Position numbers and translations under genes: made by a program. Below the pieces are notes generated by a model. It was not told the DNA's origin. It was given only the letters and a program-made list of their open reading frames with translations, and did no database searches. Positions 7,702 through 16,844 of a stretch of 36,101 nucleotides of DNA are shown here, one piece after another. Numbering within the stretch: position 1 is the first letter of the stretch; every line of letters starts with the position of its first letter. Origin of the DNA: Candidatus Hydrogenedentota bacterium (GTDB lineage: Bacteria; Hydrogenedentota; Hydrogenedentia; Hydrogenedentales; JAEUWI01); the NCBI GenBank assembly GCA_024280935.1, contig JAJRPE010000074.1:1-36101 (forward strand), read 5' to 3'.

Positions 7702-9258
7702 TCATGGCTTTGTTTCATCGTAGGACACCACGCCAGACACTTGGAGAATGGGAATCTGTTGCTGCTGCCGACGATAAAAATCCGGCCAGCTTGTCTGTTC
7801 CTTTGGCGACCAGGCCCGCTCGGCGATGGCCAGGAGCCTCGGAAACAACTGGGCATCGGTTCGTGCAGGCGTCCGGTCAATGTGCGACCAGAAATTGGCC
7901 TGTATGCCAATAATATGCTTCTTCTGGGCATCCGAAAGACCCTCGGGAATGGGGTTAAAGGAATAGGCGTGCTCTGAGCTGATACGTTCGTAGGTGTAGT
8001 CGAAATAACAATGGGTCGTCGGGGACATGACTACATCGTGGCCCATGGACGCGGCGGCTTTTCCGTTTTCAACACCGCGCCAGTTCATTACCGAGGCATT
8101 CGGCGCGAGACCGCCTTCCAGGATCTCATCCCAACCGATAAGGCGGCGATTGTGCTTGGTAAGGATATCTTCGATACGTTTCACGAAATAGCTTTGCAGT
8201 TCATGGGTATTCTTCAGGCCTTCTTCCTTGATGCGCGCCTGACACTTTGAGCACGCCTCCCAGCGGTCCTTGGGCGCCTCGTCGCCACCGATGTGAATAA
8301 AGGCGGACGGAAAAACAGCAACGACTTCCGAAAAGACGTTCTCGAAGAATTCAAAGGTCTTTTCATTCCCGGCGCAAGCGATGTCCCGCGTGATATGGTC
8401 GCCTTCAAAGAACGGATAGATCTCAAAGGGGCCGCCCGTGCAGGGGAGTTCAGGATAACAACTCAGAATGGCAAGGCTGTGTCCGGGCAACTCGATCTCG
8501 GGCACAATGGTTACATTCCGCTGCTGCCCATACTTGACCAGCGCCCGCATATCCTCCTGCGTATAAAATCCGTGATAGGCATCTGGCTGTTTATACTTTT
8601 CCGGGAAACGCGCGCCTTTCCGCGTCAATTCAGGATACCGCTTAATTTCCAAGCGCCACCCTTGATCATCCGTCAGGTGCAGGTGCAGCACGTTCATCTT
8701 ATACATCGCCATACGGTCAATGGTCTTGCGCAGATAGTCCAACGATTGAAAGGTGCGGCTGCAATCCAACATCAAGCCGCGCCATTGAAAGCGGGGCTGG
8801 TCTTTGATACGAACGCAGGGAATCCCATGAGGGGATACAGTTGGCTGCAACAACTGCCCCAATGTCTGCACGCCATATAAGAGTCCGGCGGGCGTGGGGG
8901 CCTGAATCTGGATGCCCTGTTCCGTGACATCAAGGGTATAGCCTTCGTCACCGAGGGATGATGGCATCATGCGGAGCACAATGGCATCTTTGGGTGCGGC
9001 TTGAGAGGCCTCGAGGAGTTTCGGTTTTTGCTCAGGAATGGCAGAGGCCAACATGTCGCAGAGCCTCCCCCCGAGCCACCGCAGGGCCTCGGTGTCCTCG
9101 CTGATATAGACCGATGTATGGATCGAGGGGGCATAGAACCCCGTTTGCGACTGAACTTCCATCGGCCAGGGAAGGAGGGATAGGTCTTCACTGTACACGG
9201 TAAAACTAATCAAGGCTGTCATTATCCATATCGTGATGAAAGCAGTCCGGCGAATCAT
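7702..9258 (-). CDS. GH20 beta-N-acetylhexosaminidase, secreted
   Basis: This enzyme removes terminal beta-linked GlcNAc or GalNAc from glycans by substrate-assisted catalysis. The start is the ATG at 9258, with GGGAGA six bases upstream; it gives a Sec signal (MIRRTAFITIWIMTALISF) and a 518-residue protein. An N-terminal GH20b-like domain ends near GLLYGVQTLGQLL. The barrel begins at FQWRGLMLDCSRTF and includes MNVLHLHLTDDQGWRLEIK and VPEIELPGHS, and the catalytic pair is HIGGDE at residues 322-327 (Asp326, Glu327). WDEILEGG and NFWSH are typical of late strands. It probably acts in the periplasm or at the surface. It lies between a GH10-like gene and UroD-family genes. Confidence 0.93.
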   Translation of the reverse strand: MIRRTAFITIWIMTALISFTVYSEDLSLLPWPMEVQSQTGFYAPSIHTSVYISEDTEALRWLGGRLCDMLASAIPEQKPKLLEASQAAPKDAIVLRMMPSSLGDEGYTLDVTEQGIQIQAPTPAGLLYGVQTLGQLLQPTVSPHGIPCVRIKDQPRFQWRGLMLDCSRTFQSLDYLRKTIDRMAMYKMNVLHLHLTDDQGWRLEIKRYPELTRKGARFPEKYKQPDAYHGFYTQEDMRALVKYGQQRNVTIVPEIELPGHSLAILSCYPELPCTGGPFEIYPFFEGDHITRDIACAGNEKTFEFFENVFSEVVAVFPSAFIHIGGDEAPKDRWEACSKCQARIKEEGLKNTHELQSYFVKRIEDILTKHNRRLIGWDEILEGGLAPNASVMNWRGVENGKAAASMGHDVVMSPTTHCYFDYTYERISSEHAYSFNPIPEGLSDAQKKHIIGIQANFWSHIDRTPARTDAQLFPRLLAIAERAWSPKEQTSWPDFYRRQQQQIPILQVSGVVSYDETKP

Positions 9259-9471
9259 AGTCTTCTCCCGATAAAGATGTTGGTTATCCAATAGAACTCG
9301 GAAATCGTTCACGACACTAACGCAACACGGGACGAGATTATCGTAGCATAGGCGTCCCGCCAATATTTTGTGATGCTAAGCGTTCCCACAGCTTCTCGTG
9401 TGTTTGATTGAGTAGTGCGCCTTTTATGTCGGGCAGGAATGCCCAACCCCCTTTGTTCGTGGCCCTTATCC

Positions 9472-10530
9472 TTATTCGACCCAAGCATACTCATAGCCCG
9501 TTTCAAAGAGGGCCACCACATTTTCCGGCGGCGACACTGCCTGAATGTTGTGGCAGGGTGCGAGGATATATCCGCCGCCCTTTCCCAGGATACGGATATT
9601 TTCTATTACCTCTTCGCGCACCTCTTTGACGGTGCCAAAGGGCAAGGTTTGCTGGTTATCCACAGCGCCGTGGAACATAATCTGTGTGCCAAAGTCCCGC
9701 TGAAGGTCTTCCCGAGCCATGCCGGGGCAACGCCATTGGATTGGATTCAACACTTCGGAGCCAATAGCGATCATATCCGGGAGGATATCCCGAATGGCCC
9801 CATCGGAATGGAAAAATGGATGGGAGCCATGCTGCTTTGTCAGTTCGTTCATGCGCTTCATGCGGGGCAATAGAAACTCTCGGATTTGGGCGGGCGAATA
9901 CATCAGCGATTCCTGCCCGCCAAGATCCTCGGCCACGTAGGTGATCAAAACCTGGCCGGGGATGCTCTCAAAAATACGCAGGCTCGTTTCGTGGCAAAAG
10001 TCGAATAGCTTATCCAGGCAGTAGTGAACGATGTCTGGGTTGACCAGCAGATCAATGAAGGCCTGCTCATCGCCACGCAGATTCTTGTAGAGCAGAAAAG
10101 GCTCCGAGCCACCGCCGATAATCGGGCGGTGCTCTTGCCCTTTAATCTGCGCGGGTAATTGGGAAAAGTCGTACCAGTCCACCGACGGCCAGGTGTAGTT
10201 GGCTTCGATCTCTTCAACGGAGTTAAAAGCCGCCAGGGGATTGCTAGTCGCTTCGTTATAGGTGCCCGCGCCGTATGCTACAGAGCGGTACGCAATGCCC
10301 CATATATCGGTGCCTTCTTTCGGCTGATGTCCCGCCAGCTTCGGACCGACGATAATCGGTCGGTCGATGTGGAGGCGCTCCAGCATGGTGTCATAGTCAC
10401 AGCCAAGATGACGGAGGAGTTTCTCCCGCGCTTCGTCGGTCATCCAGATATCCATGGGGATACGATCCGGCTTCTTAGCGCTTAACACCGCCTCCCAGCG
10501 CTCACGGGATGTCATCGTTTCTTTGGGCAC
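9472..10530 (-). CDS. uroporphyrinogen decarboxylase-family protein (methyltransferase-like)
   Basis: This 352-residue cytoplasmic protein has a UroD/MtaA-type TIM barrel: an N-terminal MTSRERWEAVLSAKKPDRIP, central FHSDGAIRDILPDMIAIG, GAVDNQQTLPFG, and a C-terminal GGGYILAPCHNIQ. The His in FHSDG and the Cys in APCHN sit where methyltransferase members bind zinc. The GTG start at 10530 directly follows the stop of the upstream UroD copy and has GGAGG seven bases before it, so the pair is translationally linked. True HemE is unlikely because no haem genes are nearby. A role in corrinoid-dependent methyl transfer is possible, but no corrinoid protein is seen in this window. Confidence 0.85.
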   Translation of the reverse strand: MPKETMTSRERWEAVLSAKKPDRIPMDIWMTDEAREKLLRHLGCDYDTMLERLHIDRPIIVGPKLAGHQPKEGTDIWGIAYRSVAYGAGTYNEATSNPLAAFNSVEEIEANYTWPSVDWYDFSQLPAQIKGQEHRPIIGGGSEPFLLYKNLRGDEQAFIDLLVNPDIVHYCLDKLFDFCHETSLRIFESIPGQVLITYVAEDLGGQESLMYSPAQIREFLLPRMKRMNELTKQHGSHPFFHSDGAIRDILPDMIAIGSEVLNPIQWRCPGMAREDLQRDFGTQIMFHGAVDNQQTLPFGTVKEVREEVIENIRILGKGGGYILAPCHNIQAVSPPENVVALFETGYEYAWVE

Positions 10531-11561
10531 TTAAAGGCCTCCGGTGCTAACCGCATTAATCAGAGCACGCACATTTTCTTCCGGTGTCTCCGGCGCGAGG
10601 GCACACCCTGAACTGAGCACAAAGCGACTTCGCTCCGCTGCTTGCACCGCCGCTTGTGTTCTTCTGCACGCCGCTTTTACCGCTTCCGGGCTTCCCTGGC
10701 ACAACAACGCAACCGGGTCGATGTTTCCCCACAGGGCAATCTCATCCGGCACGACTTCGCAGGCCAACTCCATATCGAGATCGTGGTCTACTTCCAGCAC
10801 ATCCGCGCCACTCGTGGCCATGGCGGGCAGCAATTCCGTGGTATCGCCACAGATATGAAGCGACATAATTTTGTCCGTCGCCTCATGCAGCGCTTCGATA
10901 ACCTGCTGCTCATAGGGTAATGCTAATTGTTCGTAGCGCTCCGCGCCCAGCATGATCACCGGCGAATCCCCCATGCTCAACATGTCCGCGCCATGCGTCG
11001 CCATTGCCTTTCCATAGGCCACGCCATAGTCGGCGCAAGTGCTGAGCAGCGCTTCCAAAATTCTGGATTGGTAATGCTCGCCAACATCACCTCCTGCACG
11101 CCGGCCACCGCGCAAGCCAATGAAAAGGGCGCTTGGTCAAGACAGGCCACAATAAAGGCTTCGTCGCCAATTGCCCGTTTGACTTGGGCCAAGGCATCGA
11201 GCATGAGGGGCTGCCGCCCTTGTGTCGTTGGATCCGGCGGCGGGATGCGTTCGAGGTCGGCCCGGCTTCGCACCACGGGCACGCCATCGCCGCCGAGGGG
11301 GCTGCCTGCGTCGGCAAAGCGCACCCCCCCACCCATGGCCTCCGCCGTTACCCAGGTATCCGACGAGACCCACACCGCATCTGGCTTGAAGCGTTCATAG
11401 TAGGCGAGCACACTCTCTGCCAGGCAGTTGGCATTCAGGGTGTAATCGCGCATGGACACCCCGGCTTGGTGTGCGCAATAGTGGACTGCCAGCGGGCCGC
11501 ATACGGGGCGGGCGACAGGCTTCCCCTGGAGGGTGCTGTAGACCAATTCTCTGGCATTCAT
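10531..11561 (-). pseudogene. second uroporphyrinogen decarboxylase-family gene, split by a one-base frameshift
   Basis: Two frames together make one UroD-family protein of about 343 residues. The first, from ATG 11561 (GAGAGG upstream), carries MNARELVYSTLQGKPV through VMLASITNPEFWKR. The second continues as LLSTCADYGVAYGKAM, DMLSMGDSP, SLHICGDTTELLPAMA, WGNIDPVALLCQGSP and FVLSSGCALAPETP, which is the usual C-terminal half with its His and Cys. The switch is at about 11048-11052, where AAGCGCTG would need one more base (AAGCGCCTG) to stay in frame. Downstream of the shift the first frame stops at 10977. It is either a recent mutation or an assembly error. It is the leading gene of a UroD pair, its end touching the start of the next copy. 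Confidence 0.82.
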
Positions 11562-11599
11562 GGGAACCTCTCGAATTTTCTAAGCTGAGTCACACCCAA

Positions 11600-11637
11600 C
11601 GTTTTTTCACCACGAAGACACGAAGAGCACGAAGAAT
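11600..11637. repeat. purine-rich ACACGAAG interspersed repeat
   Basis: The stretch TTTTTTCACCACGAAGACAC continues as GAAGAGCACGAAGAA. This CACGAAG-rich word is a common short intergenic repeat in environmental bacteria. It sits between the UroD gene start and the large palindromic element and has relatives near 4.25 and 20.06 kb. Confidence 0.6.
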
Positions 11638-11641
11638 TATC

Positions 11642-11859
11642 GTAGCCGTTCACGGCACGGACACCTTATAGTCAACAAAAAAACCTGCGGGTGCCACGGG
11701 TAGGCCCGCTAGGGTTTACCCGTGCAGAATCGCTCCCTCTGAATCTGGTTCGTCTTCCTCATCGGTAGGAACAACACGGGTAAGCCCTGAGAGGCCTACC
11801 CGTGGCACCCGCAGGTCGCTTTGTTAAGGAGCAAGACGCCATGGGTCGTGAATGCTTAC
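11642..11859. repeat. nested palindromic (REPIN/MITE-like) element, copy 1
   Basis: This 218-bp element is bounded by GTAGCCGTTCACGGCACGG on the left and CCATGGGTCGTGAATGCTTAC on the right, imperfect terminal inverted repeats. Inside, a perfect 24-base inverted repeat (11683-11706 with 11793-11816, core GTGCCACGGGTAGGCC) encloses AGGGTTTACCCGTG and CACGGGTAAGCCCT. Each half is itself a hairpin because CACGGGTA pairs with TACCCGTG. It begins 7 bases downstream of the Gfo/Idh stop. There is no ORF of note inside. Copies 2 and 3 lie near 28.05 and 30.75 kb in the same orientation. Confidence 0.92.
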
Positions 11860-11865
11860 GAATAA

Positions 11866-13083
11866 TCAGCCCGCATAGATTCTGCGTTTCTCACGGTCGT
11901 AGCGCATGCGCTGCCCAGTTTCGAGGGCCGCCGCCGCCATAATCGTGGCTACGGAATGCTGGTGCCCAAACTCGATATCGGCTACGGGACGTTGGCGGCT
12001 GCGCATGCATTCGAGCCAATTGGCCATGTGGTCACCGTCTTCTCCCGAGGATAATTTTCCCGCTTCAACTTCTTTTCCTTTTTCGCCGCCCACACCGGAG
12101 TAGGTCTGGTCTTCCAGATTCAGTGTGCCGTTTCGACCATGGACGGTGTAGTGGGTGCCCGCGCTATTGGTCAGACTCATGCACCAGTTGAAGAGGTAGC
12201 CTTCGGGATAATCAATCAGGGCATGGAAAACGTCGGTGTGTTCGCGACCATCTTTCCACACATAGTTTCCACCGTGCGCGACGGCGCTGTTGGGGTAGTC
12301 CGAACCCATCACCATGTGCGCGGCGTCGATAAGATGGGTCATCCACAATCCAGAGATACCATTCGTACACATGCGATAGAGATGCCAGCGCCGCAGGAGG
12401 CGCGGATCAAAGGGAACCTTCGGGCGGTTGAAGAGGTAGGCGTCCCAATCGACATCTTGTTCCACACAATTGCTGAAGTCGCGCGCCCACCTCGGGTGAT
12501 TGAAGCAATTGCTCGCGGATATGCGGCTTACGTGGCCCAGTTTTTCCGCAGCGATGAAGTCGTGGGCGGCTCTCCATCGTCCTTCACTCCGGCGCTGGGT
12601 ACCCACCTGCACAACACGGTCGTTCTTCCGCGTGAGGTCAAGGGCCTCGTTCGCCTCCTCCACCGTGAGGGACATGGGCTTCTCGACATAGACATCCTTG
12701 CCCGCTTGCAGGGCCTCGATCATGATGGGCGTATGCGCAAAATCCGGCGTAACGATGACCACTGCATCAATGTCGTCTCGCCCAAGCACCTCGCCAAAGC
12801 GCGATGTCTGGAAGGGTTTCTTGCCGAAGAGCTCTTCGACACGCTTGGCCGAGGATTCGCGATTGGGCCGCCACACGTCACATACGGCGGCAATCTCTAT
12901 GTTGTGCGCTTCCTGCAGCCGGGCCAGTGAGCGAATGTGGGCTTGACAGCGCCCCCCCGTGCCAATCATCCCAATACGGATGCGCTCATTGGCCCCGGCG
13001 GCTGAAAAGCTCATCATCCCAGCGCCCAGGGCCAATCCTGATGAAGCCAGAAATCCCCGGCGTGACGGTGATGGGTCAGACAT
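11866..13083 (-). CDS. Tat-exported Gfo/Idh/MocA family oxidoreductase
   Basis: This is a 405-residue NAD(P)-dependent sugar or inositol dehydrogenase-like protein. The start at 13083 gives the Tat leader SPSRRGFLASSGLALGAG; the frame extends to 13278 but only through a palindromic repeat. The Rossmann motif is GMIGTGGRCQ, followed by VVIVTPDFAHTPIMIEAL and the family hallmark EKPMSLTVEEA with the conserved Lys. The C-terminal domain contains the NWLECMRSRQRPVADIEFG segment typical of exported planctomycete paralogues. Exported members of this family oxidise or bind sugar derivatives, and the substrate cannot be told here. A weak AGGAG site lies 9 bases upstream. It has palindromic elements on both sides and may be a single-gene transcript. 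Confidence 0.93.
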   Translation of the reverse strand: MSDPSPSRRGFLASSGLALGAGMMSFSAAGANERIRIGMIGTGGRCQAHIRSLARLQEAHNIEIAAVCDVWRPNRESSAKRVEELFGKKPFQTSRFGEVLGRDDIDAVVIVTPDFAHTPIMIEALQAGKDVYVEKPMSLTVEEANEALDLTRKNDRVVQVGTQRRSEGRWRAAHDFIAAEKLGHVSRISASNCFNHPRWARDFSNCVEQDVDWDAYLFNRPKVPFDPRLLRRWHLYRMCTNGISGLWMTHLIDAAHMVMGSDYPNSAVAHGGNYVWKDGREHTDVFHALIDYPEGYLFNWCMSLTNSAGTHYTVHGRNGTLNLEDQTYSGVGGEKGKEVEAGKLSSGEDGDHMANWLECMRSRQRPVADIEFGHQHSVATIMAAAALETGQRMRYDREKRRIYAG

Positions 13084-13136
13084 GATTATTATCTCCTGTT
13101 TGCTTCGCTGCGTGGGGCACGACGAAATTGTCCTGG

Positions 13137-13268
13137 GTAAGCGTTCACAATACGTTGTTGTTGGCGGAGCCAACGCCCTTATGTTCCCCTCCCTGGAGGG
13201 GTTAGGGGTGGGTTTGAGCGTGCAAGTAAAAATTAACCCACCCCCAGCCCCTCCGAGGAGGGGAGCCT
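13137..13268. repeat. hairpin-rich element beginning with GTAAGCGTTCAC
   Basis: The left end, GTAAGCGTTCAC (13137-13148), equals the terminal word of the 216-bp elements. A perfect 6-bp hairpin GTTGGC/GCCAAC follows (13160-13174). Then comes a 29-base arm (13186-13214, CCCCTCCCTGGAGGGG...) pairing at 25 of 29 bases with 13235-13263 across a 20-base loop. It ends three bases before the stop of the HzsA-related gene and could form its terminator. Confidence 0.8.
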
Positions 13269-13271
13269 TTT

Positions 13272-15719
13272 CTACCACAGGGTGGGTTGCACAATCTCTC
13301 CCCGGAGTTGCGCTTCGCCGCCTTCCTTTTCATAGACGCCATAAAAGATAGAAGAGGAATCGAGCCATACCGTCAGGCGGTGTAGCTCCTCATCGGTGAG
13401 TTCAACATCGTAGTGCCCTTTGCTCAACAGCTCATAGAGCTTTGAGGCCCGTGCGCCAAACTTTCCAGGCCGCGTGCGCATGAGATCGCCATACTTCCAG
13501 AATCCGAACTCGGGCACAAGGCTGTGGTAGGAGGCGAACCAGATTCGGCGGTCCTTGGCAATGACCTCATCGTCCAGGCGCGGTGCCTTCTCCGGGTTGT
13601 CCTGATGGCACGACACACAATTCTTGTCTAATACGGGCTGCACCAGACGCGGATAGCTGAAGGGATTGGTTCCATCCACATCGGGCACCAGGGGCAATGC
13701 GGGACGTTGAAAGGCAATAGGTTGGTGACTCATCACCTTAGGCACGGCGGTCTTCGACGCATGGCAGCCCTGACAGGAAAGTCGTTCACCGGGCTTCACG
13801 TAGGTCGACGAACGCATGGACTGAATGGCCAGACCCTTTTCGTCCAACGCCTGAAAGAACAGCTCTACATTGGGCGGCACAACAAAGTGGGCGCTGCCGT
13901 CCGCTTCCACCGGGGTCGTGCCAAGAATATAGCGTGCCAGGATGACCGAGTCCGCCCCTTCGTGTCCAGGCAGCCGCATTCCTATTTCATGGGGCGGCTC
14001 GCCGGACGGCACCGACATGGGGATAATCTGATAGACACGTAACGCCGCTATTTTCGTACCTTCGGGCCAGGGGGTCTGGCTATTGTAAACATCCACCACG
14101 GCAACGGTTGCTTCCGCTGTTGGGTCGTCAGGGAGGGGCGAAGGGATCACCGGTGGAGTCCTTCGTGCCCGCAACGGAACGGGGTTTTGAGAGGAGATAT
14201 CGGGGTCGCGATAGATAAGTTCCTTGTTGCCAAAGGCATCCACAAGATAAAGGCCGTAGTTGCCAACCAAATCGTAGTTTCCCTGCCTCCCTTGATTCTG
14301 TCCCATTTCGGCATCATAGGCGCAGAGAAAATATTTTTCGCTCAGCGGCCAGGGCGTGCCATAGGCTTGGGCACCGCCCTGCGTTTCGGGAAAGCCCACC
14401 TCTGGGGTCACTCGTTTCACCGGAGCCATCTTATCGTCATCCTCCACCCGAGGATCAACAATGATAAGAGAGCCAAAGGCCTGCCCATGATGGGGAGCAG
14501 CCGTGGCCACATACTTGTGTGATCCGGGAATGGCGCGAATATCCAGTTCCATATCTGGCCGCGTAGCGCGGGGACTGAAGTTCCCGTGGACCGCCCGAGA
14601 ATCCCGGCCATCCGGCGTGGTAATCCAAGGCTGGTGCGCGGCGCATCCTTCGCGATCCACGTAGTCCCACCGCGTGTAAATAATCCGCCCTTCGTGGGTA
14701 ACGCTTGGGTGCCATTCGTTGGTTTCATGGGGACTCAAGCCCCGAATATCTCCGCCATTGTCATTCATGTCATAGAGGGTGTAGGTGGGGCAGACGCGCC
14801 CGCAACGCAAATAACCACCGCGCCGTTCGCTGATGAAGACAACGCGGCCATCGGGCATCCAGCAGGGGTCAAAATCGTTCCAGGTGCCGTCGGTCAACTG
14901 CTCCAGTTGAGAACCGTCCGCATTCACTTTGAAAACGTGGTAGCTGCGCCCCTGATTCCAGTGTCCCCTTGTCGCGTCGGTATGGAAGTCGTGCTCCGTG
15001 TCTCCCTTGCATTCAGTGTACGCAAAAAGGATCTCATTTCCATCGAAGGACAGATCGGGAGAGAGAAAGGAACCGCCCGCGAGGGTGTTTCCTTTCAGCC
15101 GTCCTTTTTCGACCACGGAGTCCGCCAGGATATCGACTGCCTTCGTCGTGTCGCCAAAGGGGTCAGAGAGTTCAAACAGCCCGCCGCCGGGCCGCGCATT
15201 GATGCCGTAATACTGGTCGCACATATGGTTAAACGAAGCGCGATGTCGTTTCAGGAAAAGGATTTTATCGAAGTCCAACAAAGGATTCGAGAAGGCGATA
15301 TCCCTGCGAAGCAAGCAAACCTCGATGTACAGCGCCTTCCTCTTTTCCTTCGATGCTACGGCGGCTTCCCGGCTACGTGATCTCAGCACGTCAAGCCGAC
15401 TTGCCCTATCCAGAAGTTCTGGAGAAGGCACTGCCTCGGCAGAGCGCAGATCGTCCAGCAACGCACGGGTGCGCCTCAAGACAATATCCAGGGGATCGCG
15501 GTCATCAGGCCGTATCGAGGCCGCTCGGTTATGGGTCTGGGATACCAATCGGCCAATGACTACTTGTCGCTTCACATCCCTGATCAGTGACTCGTACTGC
15601 TGATCCAGTTCCGCGTGAAGCGCTGTTTCCTTGCCCTGTTCCGCAGACGTGGCATCGGCGGATATCCCCACGGCCAAACCAAGAACGCACAGGCTGATAT
15701 AGGTACAGTATCGGTTCAT
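13272..15719 (-). CDS. HzsA-related dihaem cytochrome with TolB-like propeller
   Basis: This 815-residue exported protein starts at ATG 15719 (AGGTG six bases upstream) with a Sec signal (MNRYCTYISLCVLGLAVG). An alpha-helical region is followed by a TolB/PD40-type propeller from about residue 200 (SPDLSFDGNEILFAY, MPDGRVVFISERRGG, GRIIYTRWDYVDREG). A C-terminal cytochrome region has two haem c motifs, CQGCH at 649-653 and CVSCH at 701-705. This layout matches proteins annotated as related to the alpha subunit of anammox hydrazine synthase. The true enzyme also needs beta and gamma subunits, which are absent, so hydrazine chemistry should not be assumed. Periplasmic electron transfer or an unknown oxidation is the safest reading. 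Confidence 0.87.
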   Translation of the reverse strand: MNRYCTYISLCVLGLAVGISADATSAEQGKETALHAELDQQYESLIRDVKRQVVIGRLVSQTHNRAASIRPDDRDPLDIVLRRTRALLDDLRSAEAVPSPELLDRASRLDVLRSRSREAAVASKEKRKALYIEVCLLRRDIAFSNPLLDFDKILFLKRHRASFNHMCDQYYGINARPGGGLFELSDPFGDTTKAVDILADSVVEKGRLKGNTLAGGSFLSPDLSFDGNEILFAYTECKGDTEHDFHTDATRGHWNQGRSYHVFKVNADGSQLEQLTDGTWNDFDPCWMPDGRVVFISERRGGYLRCGRVCPTYTLYDMNDNGGDIRGLSPHETNEWHPSVTHEGRIIYTRWDYVDREGCAAHQPWITTPDGRDSRAVHGNFSPRATRPDMELDIRAIPGSHKYVATAAPHHGQAFGSLIIVDPRVEDDDKMAPVKRVTPEVGFPETQGGAQAYGTPWPLSEKYFLCAYDAEMGQNQGRQGNYDLVGNYGLYLVDAFGNKELIYRDPDISSQNPVPLRARRTPPVIPSPLPDDPTAEATVAVVDVYNSQTPWPEGTKIAALRVYQIIPMSVPSGEPPHEIGMRLPGHEGADSVILARYILGTTPVEADGSAHFVVPPNVELFFQALDEKGLAIQSMRSSTYVKPGERLSCQGCHASKTAVPKVMSHQPIAFQRPALPLVPDVDGTNPFSYPRLVQPVLDKNCVSCHQDNPEKAPRLDDEVIAKDRRIWFASYHSLVPEFGFWKYGDLMRTRPGKFGARASKLYELLSKGHYDVELTDEELHRLTVWLDSSSIFYGVYEKEGGEAQLRGEIVQPTLW

Positions 15720-15792
15720 CTTTACACCTACTTTTTATTGATTCAGATCAAGGAAGCCTTACGGCGCTTCAAATTGTGCGTTCCCGCGCAAA

Positions 15793-15847
15793 GAAGGGAC
15801 AGACCCGTCTGCGCTCGTACCTCGCTCCGCTTGCGTCAGTCCCTTTT
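15793..15847. terminator. repeat-like hairpin downstream of the beta-propeller gene
   Basis: AAGGGACAGAC at 15794 pairs with GTCAGTCCCTT ending at 15845, enclosing GC-rich inner words (GCGCTCG, CTCGCTCCGC). A T run follows on the plus strand (CCCTTTTTT). It starts within about 5 bases of the minus-strand stop of the propeller gene. The sequence type (GGGACTGACGCAAGCGGAGC on the minus strand) looks like a REP unit. Confidence 0.6.
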
Positions 15848-15851
15848 TTGC

Positions 15852-16823
15852 TCAGTGAAACACCTCACCCTTCAGGGCATCACCGGGCACATCAAGAATC
15901 TGCACACTTGCGATGGTCCGCATGGTTTTGTGATCCTGAAAAGTCCATACCACTTTTTTATCCGGCGTAACTTCAATAAGGTGTGGGGCCTTGCCAAATT
16001 CACCATGGCCAACCCAGTTCGACATGACCGTGTTGCCGTTGGGAAGGCGATGAAGACCGGCCATGAATTTGAGAGAAATTCCGGGTAGTTCATCGTGCGC
16101 GATCTTCCAGACTTCCTTCCCGTCGGGGTCAACCTCGAAAACCGACGCCGCCTTCTGTTTGTCGCCGCACGCGATCAGCGTATTGCCGTTCGGGAGACGC
16201 ACCACACTGTGGGGTCCGCCGGGCGCCGCGAATTCCTTTACCACGGTGCCATCGGGCGCGTATTCCCGCACGACCTCGTCCCCGGATAGCGCCACGAGAT
16301 AGTTGCCGTTGGCCAGCTTCCGGGCATTGCGCATGTAAAGGTGCCCCCCATCTTTGCCTTCGGGAAGCAGCCTTAGTTCGAACACGATTTCGCCATTTGG
16401 AGCAATCTCCAACAACCTTCCGGCGCTGCATTCACCGACAAAGGTGTTTCCATTGGCCAAGCGCTGGCAGGCATATATTTCGCTTTTCGAGGCATATCGG
16501 AAGACGATTTCCTTGTCCTGGGTGACTTCTGTAACACCCGTTGCCGTGTTGAAAAGCAGGTTGCCGTTGGGGAGCACCCAGAGGTCGTCGCAGGAACCGC
16601 CCGTATCATATTCCCATTCAACCTCACCGGAGGCGTTTACGATGAAGACCTTGCTGGCCGTGTAGTCGGCGGCGGCGAATCGATGGCCTTTGCCCGTTTG
16701 GATATCGCCCGCGTCTGCCTCGGACTGCCCCTGAGCCGAGGCTGCGGCCAATCCCATCACAGCAATCATCAGGACGGATGCCCATGGACAAATATGCCGT
16801 GTTCTTTCGTTACGTTGAATCAC
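15852..16823 (-). CDS. secreted beta-propeller protein with NGN-type blades
   Basis: This 323-residue protein starts at a GTG (16823) with AAGGAG about nine bases upstream. It has a Sec signal (WASVLMIAVMGLAAASA). It consists of repeated blades with the motif LPNGNLLF, LANGNTFV, LANGNYLV, LPNGNTLI and LPNGNTVM, each with a W-x-Y/W or V-W strand (VEWEYD, VVWTFQD). Such propellers are PQQ-like or arylsulfotransferase-like in fold; no catalytic residues are evident. It lies only 21 bases downstream of the trihaem HzsA-related gene, so the two are probably cotranscribed and may work together in the periplasm. Whether it binds a cofactor is unknown. Confidence 0.8.
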   Translation of the reverse strand: MIQRNERTRHICPWASVLMIAVMGLAAASAQGQSEADAGDIQTGKGHRFAAADYTASKVFIVNASGEVEWEYDTGGSCDDLWVLPNGNLLFNTATGVTEVTQDKEIVFRYASKSEIYACQRLANGNTFVGECSAGRLLEIAPNGEIVFELRLLPEGKDGGHLYMRNARKLANGNYLVALSGDEVVREYAPDGTVVKEFAAPGGPHSVVRLPNGNTLIACGDKQKAASVFEVDPDGKEVWKIAHDELPGISLKFMAGLHRLPNGNTVMSNWVGHGEFGKAPHLIEVTPDKKVVWTFQDHKTMRTIASVQILDVPGDALKGEVFH

Positions 16824-16844
16824 TGAAAAACGCTCCTTGCTTGG

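Noticed and set aside
6637-7977. 446-codon plus-strand ORF across the GH10-like and GH20 genes
   Set aside because: It spans the 3' end of one real gene, the 5' end of another and their gap, with no ribosome site or domain; the minus-strand frames carry the family motifs.
11642-11859. Insertion sequence with transposase
   Set aside because: The element is about 218 bases and holds no ORF; a non-autonomous repeat fits better.
13084-13278. N-terminal extension of the Gfo/Idh protein
   Set aside because: It translates the hairpin repeat and places residues before a clear Tat leader.
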